Origin: Amarobacter sp964507025
GTDB lineage: Bacteria; Chloroflexota; Dehalococcoidia; Tepidiformales; Tepidiformaceae
Direction: 5' to 3'
NCBI GenBank assembly: GCA_964507025.1
Contig: CAZDOK010000007.1
Span: forward strand, 62,001 to 126,000
DNA length: 64,000 nucleotides
Below are positions 8,178-16,029 of this stretch, one piece after another (the first letter of the stretch is position 1; each line of letters begins with the position of its first letter). A model generated the notes under the pieces. It saw only the letters and a list, made by a program, of their open reading frames with translations, searched no databases and was not told where the DNA came from. The position numbers and the translations under genes are program-made.

Positions 8178-9097
8178 CAGGGGCCCTCGCTGACGACGAT
8201 GCGGACGGTGGATCCGGCGGCGTATTCGACTTCGGGAGCGGGAGACTGGTTGATGACGGTGCCCTTCGGCTGGCTGTTCGGCTCGGAGAGTTCCTGGACG
8301 ACGTAGCCAGCCTCGACGATGGCGAGGCGAGCGACTTCGACCTGGACGCCGATGAGGTCGGGGACGATCCCGGGGGTGACATCGAGGCCGCTGGCTTGTG
8401 GGCCGTTGGAAGCTGGTGTTTCGTCTCCATCGGTGCCACCGGTAACGTCAGCGGAACCGGTAGGAGTGGCGTCGATCCCGGGCGTCGCGTCATCGCCGCC
8501 AAGGTTGGAGATGATGTAGGCGAGCAACACGACGGCGATGACGGCCGCAACGGCGACAATGGCGATGACCATCGAGCGAGTCTGGGCGGCCGGGTCGGTC
8601 TTGATGCGGCGAGCGGGAGAGGGCACGCCAATGTCAACGCCGATCACCGGCTCGTAGGATTCGGCTGGAGCGGGCCGGCGCTGCTGGAGCGGCGTGGGCC
8701 TCCCGGGTGCCGGACGGCGCGCCTGTGCAGCCGGTTGTGCCGGCGGAGCCGCCTGGGGGGACCCGGAGCGCCAGGTGGGACGTGAGGCAGAGACCGGGCT
8801 GACGGGGCGGTCGGGGCTCGGCCGGGGAGCCGGCGTAGTGGCCTCCGCCGCACGCTGGTATTCGGGGTCGTCCTCGCGGGGGAACATGGCGAGTGTTTCC
8901 TGGGGATCGAGGCCGAGGTACTGGGAATAGGAGCGGAGAAAGCCGCGCGCATACACCGGCGCCGGGATGACCTCGAACTGTTCGCTCTCGAGCGCCATCA
9001 GGTACCGGCGGGAAATGCGCGTGTCGCGTTCGGCGTCTTCGAGCGTGAGCCCGCGGGCTTCGCGCGCGCGGGTCAGCAAGCTCCCAAGTTCACCCAT
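8177..9097 (-). CDS. RodZ-like HTH / single-TM / PASTA-domain protein
   Basis: 306 residues. An N-terminal Cro-like HTH of the RodZ type (about 1-70, with RYLMALESEQFEVIPAPVYARG) is followed by a Pro/Ala/Arg-rich linker, one membrane segment near 175-198 (IAIVAVAAVIAVVLLAYII), a T/D/G-rich outer linker and a PASTA domain at the C-terminus (VPDLIGVQVEVARLAI...). RodZ links MreB to the elongation machinery, and PASTA binds peptidoglycan or muropeptides. The combination suggests a cell-shape or wall-sensing role. I chose the ATG at 9097 (AAGAAG upstream, HTH starts there) rather than the 42-residue longer frame. Confidence 0.82.
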   Translation of the reverse strand: MGELGSLLTRAREARGLTLEDAERDTRISRRYLMALESEQFEVIPAPVYARGFLRSYSQYLGLDPQETLAMFPREDDPEYQRAAEATTPAPRPSPDRPVSPVSASRPTWRSGSPQAAPPAQPAAQARRPAPGRPTPLQQRRPAPAESYEPVIGVDIGVPSPARRIKTDPAAQTRSMVIAIVAVAAVIAVVLLAYIISNLGGDDATPGIDATPTGSADVTGGTDGDETPASNGPQASGLDVTPGIVPDLIGVQVEVARLAIVEAGYVVQELSEPNSQPKGTVINQSPAPEVEYAAGSTVRIVVSEGP

Positions 9098-9216
9098 TCT
9101 TCTTAACCCCAGGGGTAAGTCGACCGTATCAGGTTCGGCGTCTAGGCGGTAGGCGGGAATGATAGCCATGAATCGCCCTTCGTCATCCCGGCGCGGGCGG
9201 CGGTATGTGACACGGA

Positions 9217-9246
9217 TTGACACGTTACCAAACGGTCACCTATAGT
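9217..9246 (+). promoter_or_regulatory. Promoter of the ArsR-SRPBCC gene (TTGACA-18-TATAGT)
   Basis: TTGACA at 9217-9222, an 18-bp spacer and TATAGT at 9241-9246, close to consensus. The -10 ends 6 nt before the GTG at 9253, so the mRNA would be leaderless. A direct repeat TGACACG (9207-9213 and 9218-9224) and a loose inverted pair GTTACC...GGTCAC across the spacer are possible repressor contacts. Confidence 0.75.
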
Positions 9247-9252
9247 CCCGCC

Positions 9253-10002
9253 GTGGAAGAGGTGTTCAAGGGGCTCGCCGATTCGAGCCGGCGGTTGCTG
9301 CTGGATGCCTTGTTCGAGCGCGATGGCCAGACGCTCGGCGAGCTGCAGGCACACCTGCCGGCGATGTCGCGGTTTGGCGTGATGAAGCACCTGGGGGTGC
9401 TGGAGTCGGCCGGGCTCATCACCACGAAAAAAGTGGGACGGGAGAAGTTCCACTACCTCAACCCGGTCCCGATCCAGCAGGTGGCCGACCGCTGGATCGG
9501 CAAGTACGCGCAGCCGTTCGCGCGGGCAATGACCGATCTCAAGTACAGCATGGAGTCCGAAGGCATGGAAAAGCCGGTTCACGTCTACACCGTCTACATT
9601 CGCGCGACGCCCGAACGTGTGTGGGAGGGCGTCACCAATGGGGAACTCACTCGGCGTTACTTCCACGAGACCACGTTCGTGGCGGAGCTCAAACCAGGGG
9701 CGCAACTTGAGTACCGCTACACCGATGGGCGGACCGCGGTCACCGGCGAGATCCTGGAGGTCGATCCGCCGCGAAGGCTCTCCTACACGTGGCGGGCGCT
9801 GTACGACCCGGAGATGGCCCGGGAACCGTTCTCGCGCGTGACGTGGGAGCTGACGCCGATGGGCGAGACGACGAAGGTCGAACTCCGCCACGATCGCTTC
9901 GAGCCCGGGAGCATGACGTACGAATCGATCTCCCAGGGATGGGCACCCCTGCTGAACAGCCTGAAGTCGCTCCTCGAGACCGGCGAGCCGCTGGTCTTCT
10001 GA
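9253..10002 (+). CDS. ArsR-type repressor fused to an SRPBCC (AHSA1) domain
   Basis: 249 residues. Residues 1-75 form a winged helix of ArsR type (VFKGLADSSRRLLLDALFER, then the recognition helix around SRFGVMKHLGVLE). Residues about 105-245 form an AHSA1/SRPBCC hydrophobic-ligand fold (VYIRATPERVWEGVTNGELT, then SYTWRALYDPE). It is probably a ligand-responsive autorepressor. The ligand is unknown. The GTG at 9253 is chosen because a strong -10 ends 6 nt before it. The TTG at 9217 is the -35 itself and cannot be in the transcript. It is divergent from the rodZ-like gene. Confidence 0.85.
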   Translation: MEEVFKGLADSSRRLLLDALFERDGQTLGELQAHLPAMSRFGVMKHLGVLESAGLITTKKVGREKFHYLNPVPIQQVADRWIGKYAQPFARAMTDLKYSMESEGMEKPVHVYTVYIRATPERVWEGVTNGELTRRYFHETTFVAELKPGAQLEYRYTDGRTAVTGEILEVDPPRRLSYTWRALYDPEMAREPFSRVTWELTPMGETTKVELRHDRFEPGSMTYESISQGWAPLLNSLKSLLETGEPLVF

Positions 10003-10126
10003 GGGCTGCGAGATGCCTGCCTGGGATGGCCAGCCGGAACCCACGCCGCCATACGCCGCGGCGAGAGCCAGTCGCGCGCGCGCTCGGGGCGAGGAAGCGC
10101 GCGTCAGCCCGCAGCCAGTGGGCCGC

Positions 10127-10942
10127 TCACTCGCGGGAGAGCAGCTTCGTGATGGGCTCGACCGAGAGCGACTCGGCGGGCACGTGGACACGACCGGTGT
10201 CGCCAAGCTCGGCGAGGGCGGCCTGGAAGTCGGAGAAGTGCCGAAGCATGACCCCCAGGTGGATGTAGATGGCGAAGCCCATGGCGCGCGCTTCGGCGGG
10301 GGTGAGTAGCCATGAATTGAGCAATTGCGGGATACGCGCAAGGTCGCGCGCGGCCCGCTCGACCAGGTCGCGCGACTTCAGGCCGTCCATGAAGACGACG
10401 TCGGCGCCGGCCTGGCGGTAGGCTCGCAGCCGGGCGACGGCGTCGTCCCAGCCGTTCGGCTGGAGGGCGTCGGTGCGGGCGATGATGACGAGGCCGGGGT
10501 CGGTTCGGGCGGCGATGGCCGCGCGGACCTTGAGCACCATCTCCTCCACGGGAATGACGCGCTTGCCTTCGAGGAACCCGCAGCGTTTCGGCCACTCCTG
10601 GTCTTCGATGTGGAGCGCCGCCACGCCGGCGCGTTCGTAGAGGGCGACCGTGCGGGCGATGTTGGTTTCGTTGCCGTAGCCCGTGTCGGCATCGGCGATG
10701 ACGGGAACGGAAACGGTGGCGGCGATGCGGGCGGCGTTCGCCGACATTTCGCCCAGGCCGATGAGGCCGAGATCGGGGAGGCCGTGAGACGCGGCCGTGC
10801 CGAAGCCGGACATGTAGACGGCCTCGAAGCCCGCGGTTTCAGCGAGACGTGCCTGGACACCATCGAAGACGAAGGGGGCGACAACCGTGCCGCGAGCCAT
10901 GAGGCGGCGCAAATGCGCCCCCGGGGACCGGGGCTCAGTCAC
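10127..10942 (-). CDS. Isocitrate lyase / PEP mutase family enzyme
   Basis: A 271-residue TIM-barrel enzyme of the ICL/PEPM superfamily. Mg-binding DADTGYG is at 84-90, with Glu113-Asp114 following. The mobile-loop catalytic motif is KRCGFLEGK (Cys121), close to the KRCGH of methylisocitrate lyases. Residue 123 is Phe rather than His, and the loop is short. It cleaves or rearranges 2-hydroxy or 2-oxo diacids. Carboxyvinyl-carboxyphosphonate mutase, oxaloacetate hydrolase and 2-methylisocitrate lyase are all possible. The start is a GTG. No neighbour fixes the substrate. Confidence 0.82.
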   Translation of the reverse strand: MTEPRSPGAHLRRLMARGTVVAPFVFDGVQARLAETAGFEAVYMSGFGTAASHGLPDLGLIGLGEMSANAARIAATVSVPVIADADTGYGNETNIARTVALYERAGVAALHIEDQEWPKRCGFLEGKRVIPVEEMVLKVRAAIAARTDPGLVIIARTDALQPNGWDDAVARLRAYRQAGADVVFMDGLKSRDLVERAARDLARIPQLLNSWLLTPAEARAMGFAIYIHLGVMLRHFSDFQAALAELGDTGRVHVPAESLSVEPITKLLSRE

Positions 10943-11026
10943 GGGAGCGGGCCGCGCGCGGGCTGGCGGTGGTGATTGGGGGCATGGGCGGATTGTGAAC
11001 GGCGGGCGACACGGTTGTCGATGGGA

Positions 11027-11923
11027 TCAAGGCCGCTTGCGGAGATGGATCAGGCACCAGTCGCGCTCGTGGCCCATGGAGACGAGTTCGAAGCCGTGGG
11101 GTTGCATCGCGCCAATCACCCGGCGGGCATCGGGAGCAAGGATGCCAGAAAGCACGAGGTCGCCCCCAGGCTGGACCACGGTACCAAAGGACGCCGCGAG
11201 GCCGATGTTCGCATCGGTGCTGATGTTCGAGAGCACAAGCTCGTAACGGCCTTCGTGGGAGGTGGTGAGTACACCCGCGCTGATCGTGACCTCATCGCCG
11301 ATGGCATTCTCGTCGCAGTTGCGCCGGGCGATTTCGGCCGCGATCGGGTCAATGTCGATTGCGACGACACGCGGGACCCCGAGCTTGACGGCGGCGATGG
11401 AGAGGACGCCCGAGCCCATACCAACATCGAGCATCGTGATGCCGGGCCGGGCGAGCGCGTCGAGGGCTGCGAGGCAGAGGCGGGTGGTCTCGTGGTGGCC
11501 GGTGCCAAATGCCTGGCCCGGGTCGAGGCGGATAGCGACCTGGCCGGGAAGGACCTCGTGTTCGACCCAGGATGGGACGATGACCGCGCGGCCACCGGTA
11601 TCGACGACCCCGAAGAACTCCCGCCAGGAAACGGCCCAGTCCTGTTCGTAGATGGGGCGCGCGGTGAGCTGGACGGCCGGGTAGGCCTCCATGGAACGGC
11701 GAAGGTCCTCGGTGAGGACGGCACCGAGCTCGGAGCTCGGGAGGTATGCCCGGACGAGGACAGGCTCGCCTCCACGGACCCGAAAGCCTTTTTCGGGGCC
11801 AAGGATGTCGACAGGCTCTTCGACGGTGATCCCGCCGGGGGCCACGAGCCGGACGAGTTCCGAGACTTCCTCGACGAGCACGGGCGGGACCTGGGCGGTG
11901 ATCTCGAACCAGAGGTTGCTCAC
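11027..11923 (-). CDS. prmA: Ribosomal protein L11 methyltransferase
   Basis: A 298-residue SAM-dependent methyltransferase that trimethylates ribosomal protein L11. The N-terminal substrate-recognition domain (about 1-110) is followed by the family motif LDPGQAFGTGHHETT and the SAM-binding LDVGMGSGVLSIAAVKLG. The later motif reads SNIST where NIL is usual, but the rest is intact. It begins with GTG 3 nt after the dnaJ stop, so dnaJ-prmA form an operon, an arrangement common in Gram-positives and relatives. Heat-shock control through the CIRCE element upstream of dnaJ would extend to it. Confidence 0.92.
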   Translation of the reverse strand: MSNLWFEITAQVPPVLVEEVSELVRLVAPGGITVEEPVDILGPEKGFRVRGGEPVLVRAYLPSSELGAVLTEDLRRSMEAYPAVQLTARPIYEQDWAVSWREFFGVVDTGGRAVIVPSWVEHEVLPGQVAIRLDPGQAFGTGHHETTRLCLAALDALARPGITMLDVGMGSGVLSIAAVKLGVPRVVAIDIDPIAAEIARRNCDENAIGDEVTISAGVLTTSHEGRYELVLSNISTDANIGLAASFGTVVQPGGDLVLSGILAPDARRVIGAMQPHGFELVSMGHERDWCLIHLRKRP

Positions 11924-11926
11924 AGG

Positions 11927-13066
11927 CTACCCCGCCATGGCGTCGCGGATGCGCTCGAAAAAGCCTTTGTTGCGGCGGGGCAGGGTGGGGGTGCCCATGG
12001 TGGTGGCAAGCTTCTCGAGCAGTTCGCGCTGCTCGTCGGTCAGCGATTCGGGCACGACGACGGTGACACGTACGACCATGTCGCCCCGCCCCGCGCCGCG
12101 GAGGTGGGGAACGCCCTTACCACGGATAACGAAGTCCTCGCCGCTCTGGGTGCCGGCGGGGATTTCGAACTGCATGTCGCCATCGAGCGTGGGGATGGTG
12201 ACCTCGGCTCCGAGGGCGGCCTGGGCCACGTTGGCGGGCAACTCCAGGACGATGTGGTCTTCGACACGCTCGAAGCGCTCGTGCGCGGCCACGGAGAGGA
12301 CGACGTAGAGGTGGCCCGGCTCGCCACCGCGCGGGCCGGATTCGCCCTCGCCGCCGATTCGAATCTGGGCGCCGTCGTCGACGCCGGCGGGGACTTTGAC
12401 CGCGATGCGCCTCGCCTGGCGTGTGCGGCCAGTCCCGCGGCAGGTTGCACAGGGGTTGGTGATGACGCGGCCCTCTCCCTGGCAGCGGCTGCAAGCGGAG
12501 ACGTTGACGAACTGGCCGAAAATGCTCTGCTGCGACCGGCGGATTTCGCCGGCGCCGTTGCATTCGGGGCAGATAACCGGCTCGGTGCCAGGTTCGGCAC
12601 CACGTCCATCGCAGGTCTCGCACGATTCGAGACGCTGGAACTCGATCTCTTTCTCAGTGCCGAAGACGGCTTCCTCGAAGGTGAGCTTGAGGTTGTAACG
12701 GAGGTCCGAGCCCCGGGCAGGGCCGCGCCGGCGACGGCCACCACGAGCGCCGCCACCAAAGAACGCGTCGAAGATATCGCCGAACCCATCGAAGGTGTGG
12801 AAGCCTTCGAAACCGCCCGCACCGGCTCCGGCACCGCCTTCGACACCCGCGTGACCGAAGCGGTCGTAGAGGGCGCGCTTCTGGTCGTCGGAGAGTACTT
12901 CGTAGGCGCGGTTGATTTCCTTGAACTTCTCCGCTGCATCCTCCGAGGGGTTGCGGTCGGGGTGGTACTCCATCGCCAGCTTGCGATAGGCCTTCTTCAG
13001 TTCCTGGGCATCGGCGCCACGGCTGACGCCGAGCACCTCGTAGTAGTCGCGCTGTCCCGTGGCCAT
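11927..13066 (-). CDS. dnaJ: Chaperone protein DnaJ
   Basis: A 379-residue type I Hsp40. The J domain (1-70) has the HPD motif in EYHPDRNP. A G/F-rich linker follows (about 75-110). The zinc region has four CxxCxGxG knuckles (CETCDGRG, CPECNGAG, CSRCQGEG, CATCRGTG), and the C-terminal client-binding domains are complete. It stimulates DnaK ATPase and presents unfolded proteins. There is no dnaK or grpE in the window. A CIRCE element begins 4 bp upstream of the ATG, and a TACACT -10 lies inside it, so the mRNA is leaderless or has a leader of only a few bases. Confidence 0.97.
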   Translation of the reverse strand: MATGQRDYYEVLGVSRGADAQELKKAYRKLAMEYHPDRNPSEDAAEKFKEINRAYEVLSDDQKRALYDRFGHAGVEGGAGAGAGGFEGFHTFDGFGDIFDAFFGGGARGGRRRRGPARGSDLRYNLKLTFEEAVFGTEKEIEFQRLESCETCDGRGAEPGTEPVICPECNGAGEIRRSQQSIFGQFVNVSACSRCQGEGRVITNPCATCRGTGRTRQARRIAVKVPAGVDDGAQIRIGGEGESGPRGGEPGHLYVVLSVAAHERFERVEDHIVLELPANVAQAALGAEVTIPTLDGDMQFEIPAGTQSGEDFVIRGKGVPHLRGAGRGDMVVRVTVVVPESLTDEQRELLEKLATTMGTPTLPRRNKGFFERIRDAMAG

Positions 13067-13070
13067 GGTG

Positions 13071-13097
13071 TTAGCAGTGTAGCAAACGGAGTGCTAA
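13071..13097. promoter_or_regulatory. CIRCE element (HrcA operator) of dnaJ
   Basis: Read on the minus strand, TTAGCACTC - 9 nt - CACTGCTAA. One half-site is a perfect CIRCE half and the other differs at two positions from GAGTGCTAA. The spacer is the canonical 9 nt. A TACACT (13081 to 13076, minus strand) inside the element is the likely dnaJ -10, 9 nt before the ATG, so HrcA binding would cover the promoter. Confidence 0.9.
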
Positions 13098-13134
13098 GGG
13101 AAGGCAATCCCCGGCGCGCGAACCCAGGTACCGC

Positions 13135-13140
13135 TAGAAT
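13135..13140 (+). promoter_or_regulatory. -10 hexamer TAGAAT, leaderless DinB-like gene
   Basis: TAGAAT ends 6 nt before the ATG at 13147. No ribosome-binding sequence fits in between. Confidence 0.55.
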
Positions 13141-13146
13141 CGCGGC

Positions 13147-13635
13147 ATGCCGCGGCTGCCGGAGGACATTTCGCCCGTTTTCGAACGCTTTGTGCGCGGG
13201 CCGGCTGTCGTCCGCGAGGCAGTCCATGGCGTGGGGCCATCCACGATTTCGCGACCGGGACGCGAGGGGTGGTCGATACGGGATGTGCTCGTGCACCTGG
13301 CCGACGCTGAACTCGTCCGGGCCACGCGCTTCCGGTTGATCCTGGCGGAGGACGAGCCGGTGTTGTTCGAGTTCGACGAGGGGAAGTGGAAACGGAAGCT
13401 CCAGTATCTGTGGCGCAGCCCCGAGGCCTCTCTGGCGCTGTTTGAATCGCTCCGGTTCACGAGCGCCGAGCTGTTGCGCGAGGGCGACGCGAGGGCGTGG
13501 GAGCGCACCGGGATCCACCCGGTTGATGGGGCGCTGAGCGTGCGCGAACTGCTGGCGCGGGGTGCGAACCACGCCGAGGAGCACGCGGCGCAGGTGCGAG
13601 CGTTGCGGGCCGAGCTGGAGCCACCCGCGCGCTGA
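13147..13635 (+). CDS. DinB-like superfamily protein
   Basis: 162 residues of four-helix DinB/YfiT type. The probable metal ligands are His50 in REGWSIRDVLVHLADAE and a paired motif near the C-terminus, NHAEEHAAQVRAL. This resembles DinB_2-type proteins, which are thiol transferases or proteins of unknown role. It is leaderless from TAGAAT at 13135. It stands divergent from dnaJ and is followed by an MFS carrier on the same strand. No substrate can be inferred. Confidence 0.78.
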   Translation: MPRLPEDISPVFERFVRGPAVVREAVHGVGPSTISRPGREGWSIRDVLVHLADAELVRATRFRLILAEDEPVLFEFDEGKWKRKLQYLWRSPEASLALFESLRFTSAELLREGDARAWERTGIHPVDGALSVRELLARGANHAEEHAAQVRALRAELEPPAR

Positions 13636-13767
13636 GCCGGCTATCGCGTGCCAGCACTGTCCCGGTGCGCGAAGGCGGAGCCGGTGGCATTATGGCCAGT
13701 AGCCCCTCTCCTGGATTTCTCGAGTGACTTCTGCCGACCGACCGTGCCCGGTTGGGAGTGCCGCCCA

Positions 13768-15102
13768 ATGACGGTGACCTCCAACATCCGTCCCCGGGGC
13801 GGGCCGGCATGGAAGCGCAACCTTGTTTTCGTGTGGATTGGCGTCTTCGTGGGGCTGATGGGCGCCAACTTCGTTTTCCCGTTTATTCCCTTCTACATCC
13901 AGGAGCTCGGTGTCAGCGAAAAGTCACGCGTGGCGTTCTACACCGGACTGACAGCCAGCGCCACAGGTCTTTCGCTCACCCTCACGGCGCCGATCTGGGG
14001 ATCGCTGGCCGACCGGTTCGGACGGAAGCCGATGTTCCTGCGGGCGCTGATTGGCGCGGGTGTGCTTATCGGCGTGATGGGCATCGCCCAGGCGGTCTGG
14101 CAGCTGGTGCTGCTGCGGTTCCTGATGGGCGCCTTCGCGGGAACGATGGGCGCCGCTGCGGCACTCGTGGCGGCCAGTACGCCGCGGGAACGCGTGGGGT
14201 ACGCGCTCGGGACGCTTCAGACCGGGCAGTTCACGGCGAACATGCTGGGGCCGGTGATCGGCGGTCTGGTCGCGGCAAACCTGGGGATTCGCGAGTCGTT
14301 CATCTTCTGCGCGGGGCTGTATGGCATCGCGGCAGTACTGGTGTACCTGTTCGTGCGGGAAGGGTCGCCCGGGGGTGCAGAGGAAGCGGATGGCGAGGCT
14401 GCCGGACCCAGGGACCACGGCGGTGGGCTCGTCGATAACCTGCGCATCGTGATGCGTGAGCGGCAAGTGATCCTGATGTTGCTGCTGTTGTTCGTGCTGT
14501 GGCTGAGCACCACGTTTGTGCGGCCGGTGATGCCCCTGAGCATCGACGATTTCGCGGAGGCGACCCCCGGGGGCGCCGACCGGGTGCACTTCGAGCTGTT
14601 CGGCTGGGAATCGGACCTGAAGGAAGAAGCGGCAACGGGGTTCGTGTTTAGCGTGATCGGGCTGACGAGCACCATCGCGGCGTTCGGGCTGGCGCCACTG
14701 GGGGAGCGCCTTGGCTACCGGAACGTGGTGGCCGGCGCCGCACTGGTGACCGGGCTGCTGTATCCAACCGTGGCACTGGCCAACAGCCTGCCGGCGTTCA
14801 TGCTGCTGTTGGGAGCGGTGGGCATCTTCCAGGGGGCGATGGTGCCGGGGACCAACGCGCTAATCGCGGCGAGCGCACCGGAAGGGAAGCAAGGAAGCGC
14901 CTTCGGGCTGGCGGCAAGCATGCAATCCATGGCGCTCCTGCTCGGACCGCTGGGCGGTGGCCTCACCAGCGGTTTCGCGGGCATCGGCTCGGTGTACGTC
15001 ACCATCGGGGTGATCCTGGTGGGGGCCTCGATCGCCGCGGCGCTGCTCATTAACGAGCCGAAGGGGTTCGGCGCGGCGAAACGAGCCGAAGGAGTGGGGT
15101 AG
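13768..15102 (+). CDS. MFS efflux transporter (TetA/multidrug type)
   Basis: 444 residues with about 12 membrane segments. The MFS motif A between helices 2 and 3 is visible as GSLADRFGRKPM. A long charged central loop (about 215-245, GGAEEADGEAAGPRDHGGG) divides the two halves. It is likely a proton-driven exporter of a small hydrophobic compound. I chose the ATG at 13768, just before the basic N-terminus and first helix. The 40-residue longer frame has no membrane or conserved character. The substrate is unknown. Confidence 0.85.
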   Translation: MTVTSNIRPRGGPAWKRNLVFVWIGVFVGLMGANFVFPFIPFYIQELGVSEKSRVAFYTGLTASATGLSLTLTAPIWGSLADRFGRKPMFLRALIGAGVLIGVMGIAQAVWQLVLLRFLMGAFAGTMGAAAALVAASTPRERVGYALGTLQTGQFTANMLGPVIGGLVAANLGIRESFIFCAGLYGIAAVLVYLFVREGSPGGAEEADGEAAGPRDHGGGLVDNLRIVMRERQVILMLLLLFVLWLSTTFVRPVMPLSIDDFAEATPGGADRVHFELFGWESDLKEEAATGFVFSVIGLTSTIAAFGLAPLGERLGYRNVVAGAALVTGLLYPTVALANSLPAFMLLLGAVGIFQGAMVPGTNALIAASAPEGKQGSAFGLAASMQSMALLLGPLGGGLTSGFAGIGSVYVTIGVILVGASIAAALLINEPKGFGAAKRAEGVG

Positions 15103-15167
15103 CCTGCGGACCACGACCCGGCAGGCTGGGCTACAATCGCGGGCAACTCACCGAATGAGGAAGCCCG

Positions 15168-15965
15168 ATGTCCGAAACAGTCCTGTTCTCCACCGATGGC
15201 GCGGTTGGCGTGATCACCCTGAACCGGCCGGAATCGCTGAACGCGATGAATCCCGAGATGCTGGACACCATGTTCCGGGTGGCCGAGCAGGCGGCGAACG
15301 ACCCGGCAATCCGGTGTGTCGTGATAACCGGCGCGGGCCGCGGGTTTTCGGCCGGGGGCGATGTGAAGGCGATGGCCTCGGGAGGGCGCGGCGGCGAGGG
15401 TGGCTCCGTGCTGAGCGGCGTCGAGGCCCTCCGGCAACAGGAAGAGATTTCACGGTTGCTCTTCGAGATGCCCAAGCCAACCGTCGCGGCCGTGAACGGG
15501 GTCGCCGCGGGCGCCGGGCTGAGCGTCGCGCTCGCGGCCGACCTGCGCATCGCGAGCGAGCAGGCACGGTTCACCACCGCGTTCGCGAGGGTGGGCTTCA
15601 GCGGCGACTTCGGCGGAACCTGGCTGCTCCAGCGGCTCGTCGGGCCGATGAAGGCGAAAGAGCTCTACTTCATGTCGGACGTGTTCGATGCCAGCCGGGC
15701 ACTCGAACTCGGCCTGGTGACGAAGGTGGTGCCACACGATTCCCTGATGGACGAAACGATGGCGCTGGCGAGGCGGCTCGCGGCGGGCCCCACGCTGGCA
15801 TTCGGGCGGATGAAGGACAACTTCGCGTTCGGCGCGAACAACACGTTCGCCGATACGCTCACTCGCGAAGCGGAGAACATGATCGCCAGCGGGAAGACCC
15901 ACGACCACCTGAACGCGGCGCGAGCGTTCGTGGAAAAGCGCGAACCGGCGTTCGAGGGCCGGTAG
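15168..15965 (+). CDS. Enoyl-CoA hydratase/isomerase family (PaaG-like)
   Basis: A 265-residue crotonase. The oxyanion-hole segments are GRGFSAGGDVKAM and NGVAAGAGLSVALAADLRIA. Neither catalytic glutamate of classical hydratases is present: the first position is in GLSVALA and the second reads FSGDFGGTW, with Asp as in PaaG 1,2-epoxyphenylacetyl-CoA isomerase. An isomerase role is therefore more likely than simple hydration. GAGGAAG precedes the ATG, and a TACAAT -10 at 15132-15137 gives a leader of about 25 nt. It sits alone between two MFS genes. Confidence 0.87.
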   Translation: MSETVLFSTDGAVGVITLNRPESLNAMNPEMLDTMFRVAEQAANDPAIRCVVITGAGRGFSAGGDVKAMASGGRGGEGGSVLSGVEALRQQEEISRLLFEMPKPTVAAVNGVAAGAGLSVALAADLRIASEQARFTTAFARVGFSGDFGGTWLLQRLVGPMKAKELYFMSDVFDASRALELGLVTKVVPHDSLMDETMALARRLAAGPTLAFGRMKDNFAFGANNTFADTLTREAENMIASGKTHDHLNAARAFVEKREPAFEGR

Positions 15966-16016
15966 CCAGCCCTTCGGGCCCGGTGGGGGCGGGAGCGCCG
16001 GAGACGGTGGTGCCGT

Positions 16017-16022
16017 TAGACT
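16017..16022 (+). promoter_or_regulatory. -10 hexamer TAGACT, leaderless MFS gene
   Basis: TAGACT ends 7 nt before the ATG at 16030, with no Shine-Dalgarno between. Confidence 0.55.
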
Positions 16023-16029
16023 TAGGCGA

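Noticed and set aside
6636..8306. 556-residue plus-strand frame
   Set aside because: Antisense to rimO, which has its radical-SAM cysteines and TGATG coupling to the rodZ-like gene.
9098..9223. 42-residue N-terminal extension of the rodZ-like protein
   Set aside because: It would cover the divergent ArsR promoter, lacks conserved character, and a better ribosome site precedes 9097.
10976..13339. 787-residue open frame on the plus strand
   Set aside because: It is antisense to prmA and dnaJ, which have clear family motifs, CxxCxGxG knuckles and a CIRCE element. Long opposite frames are expected in high-GC DNA.
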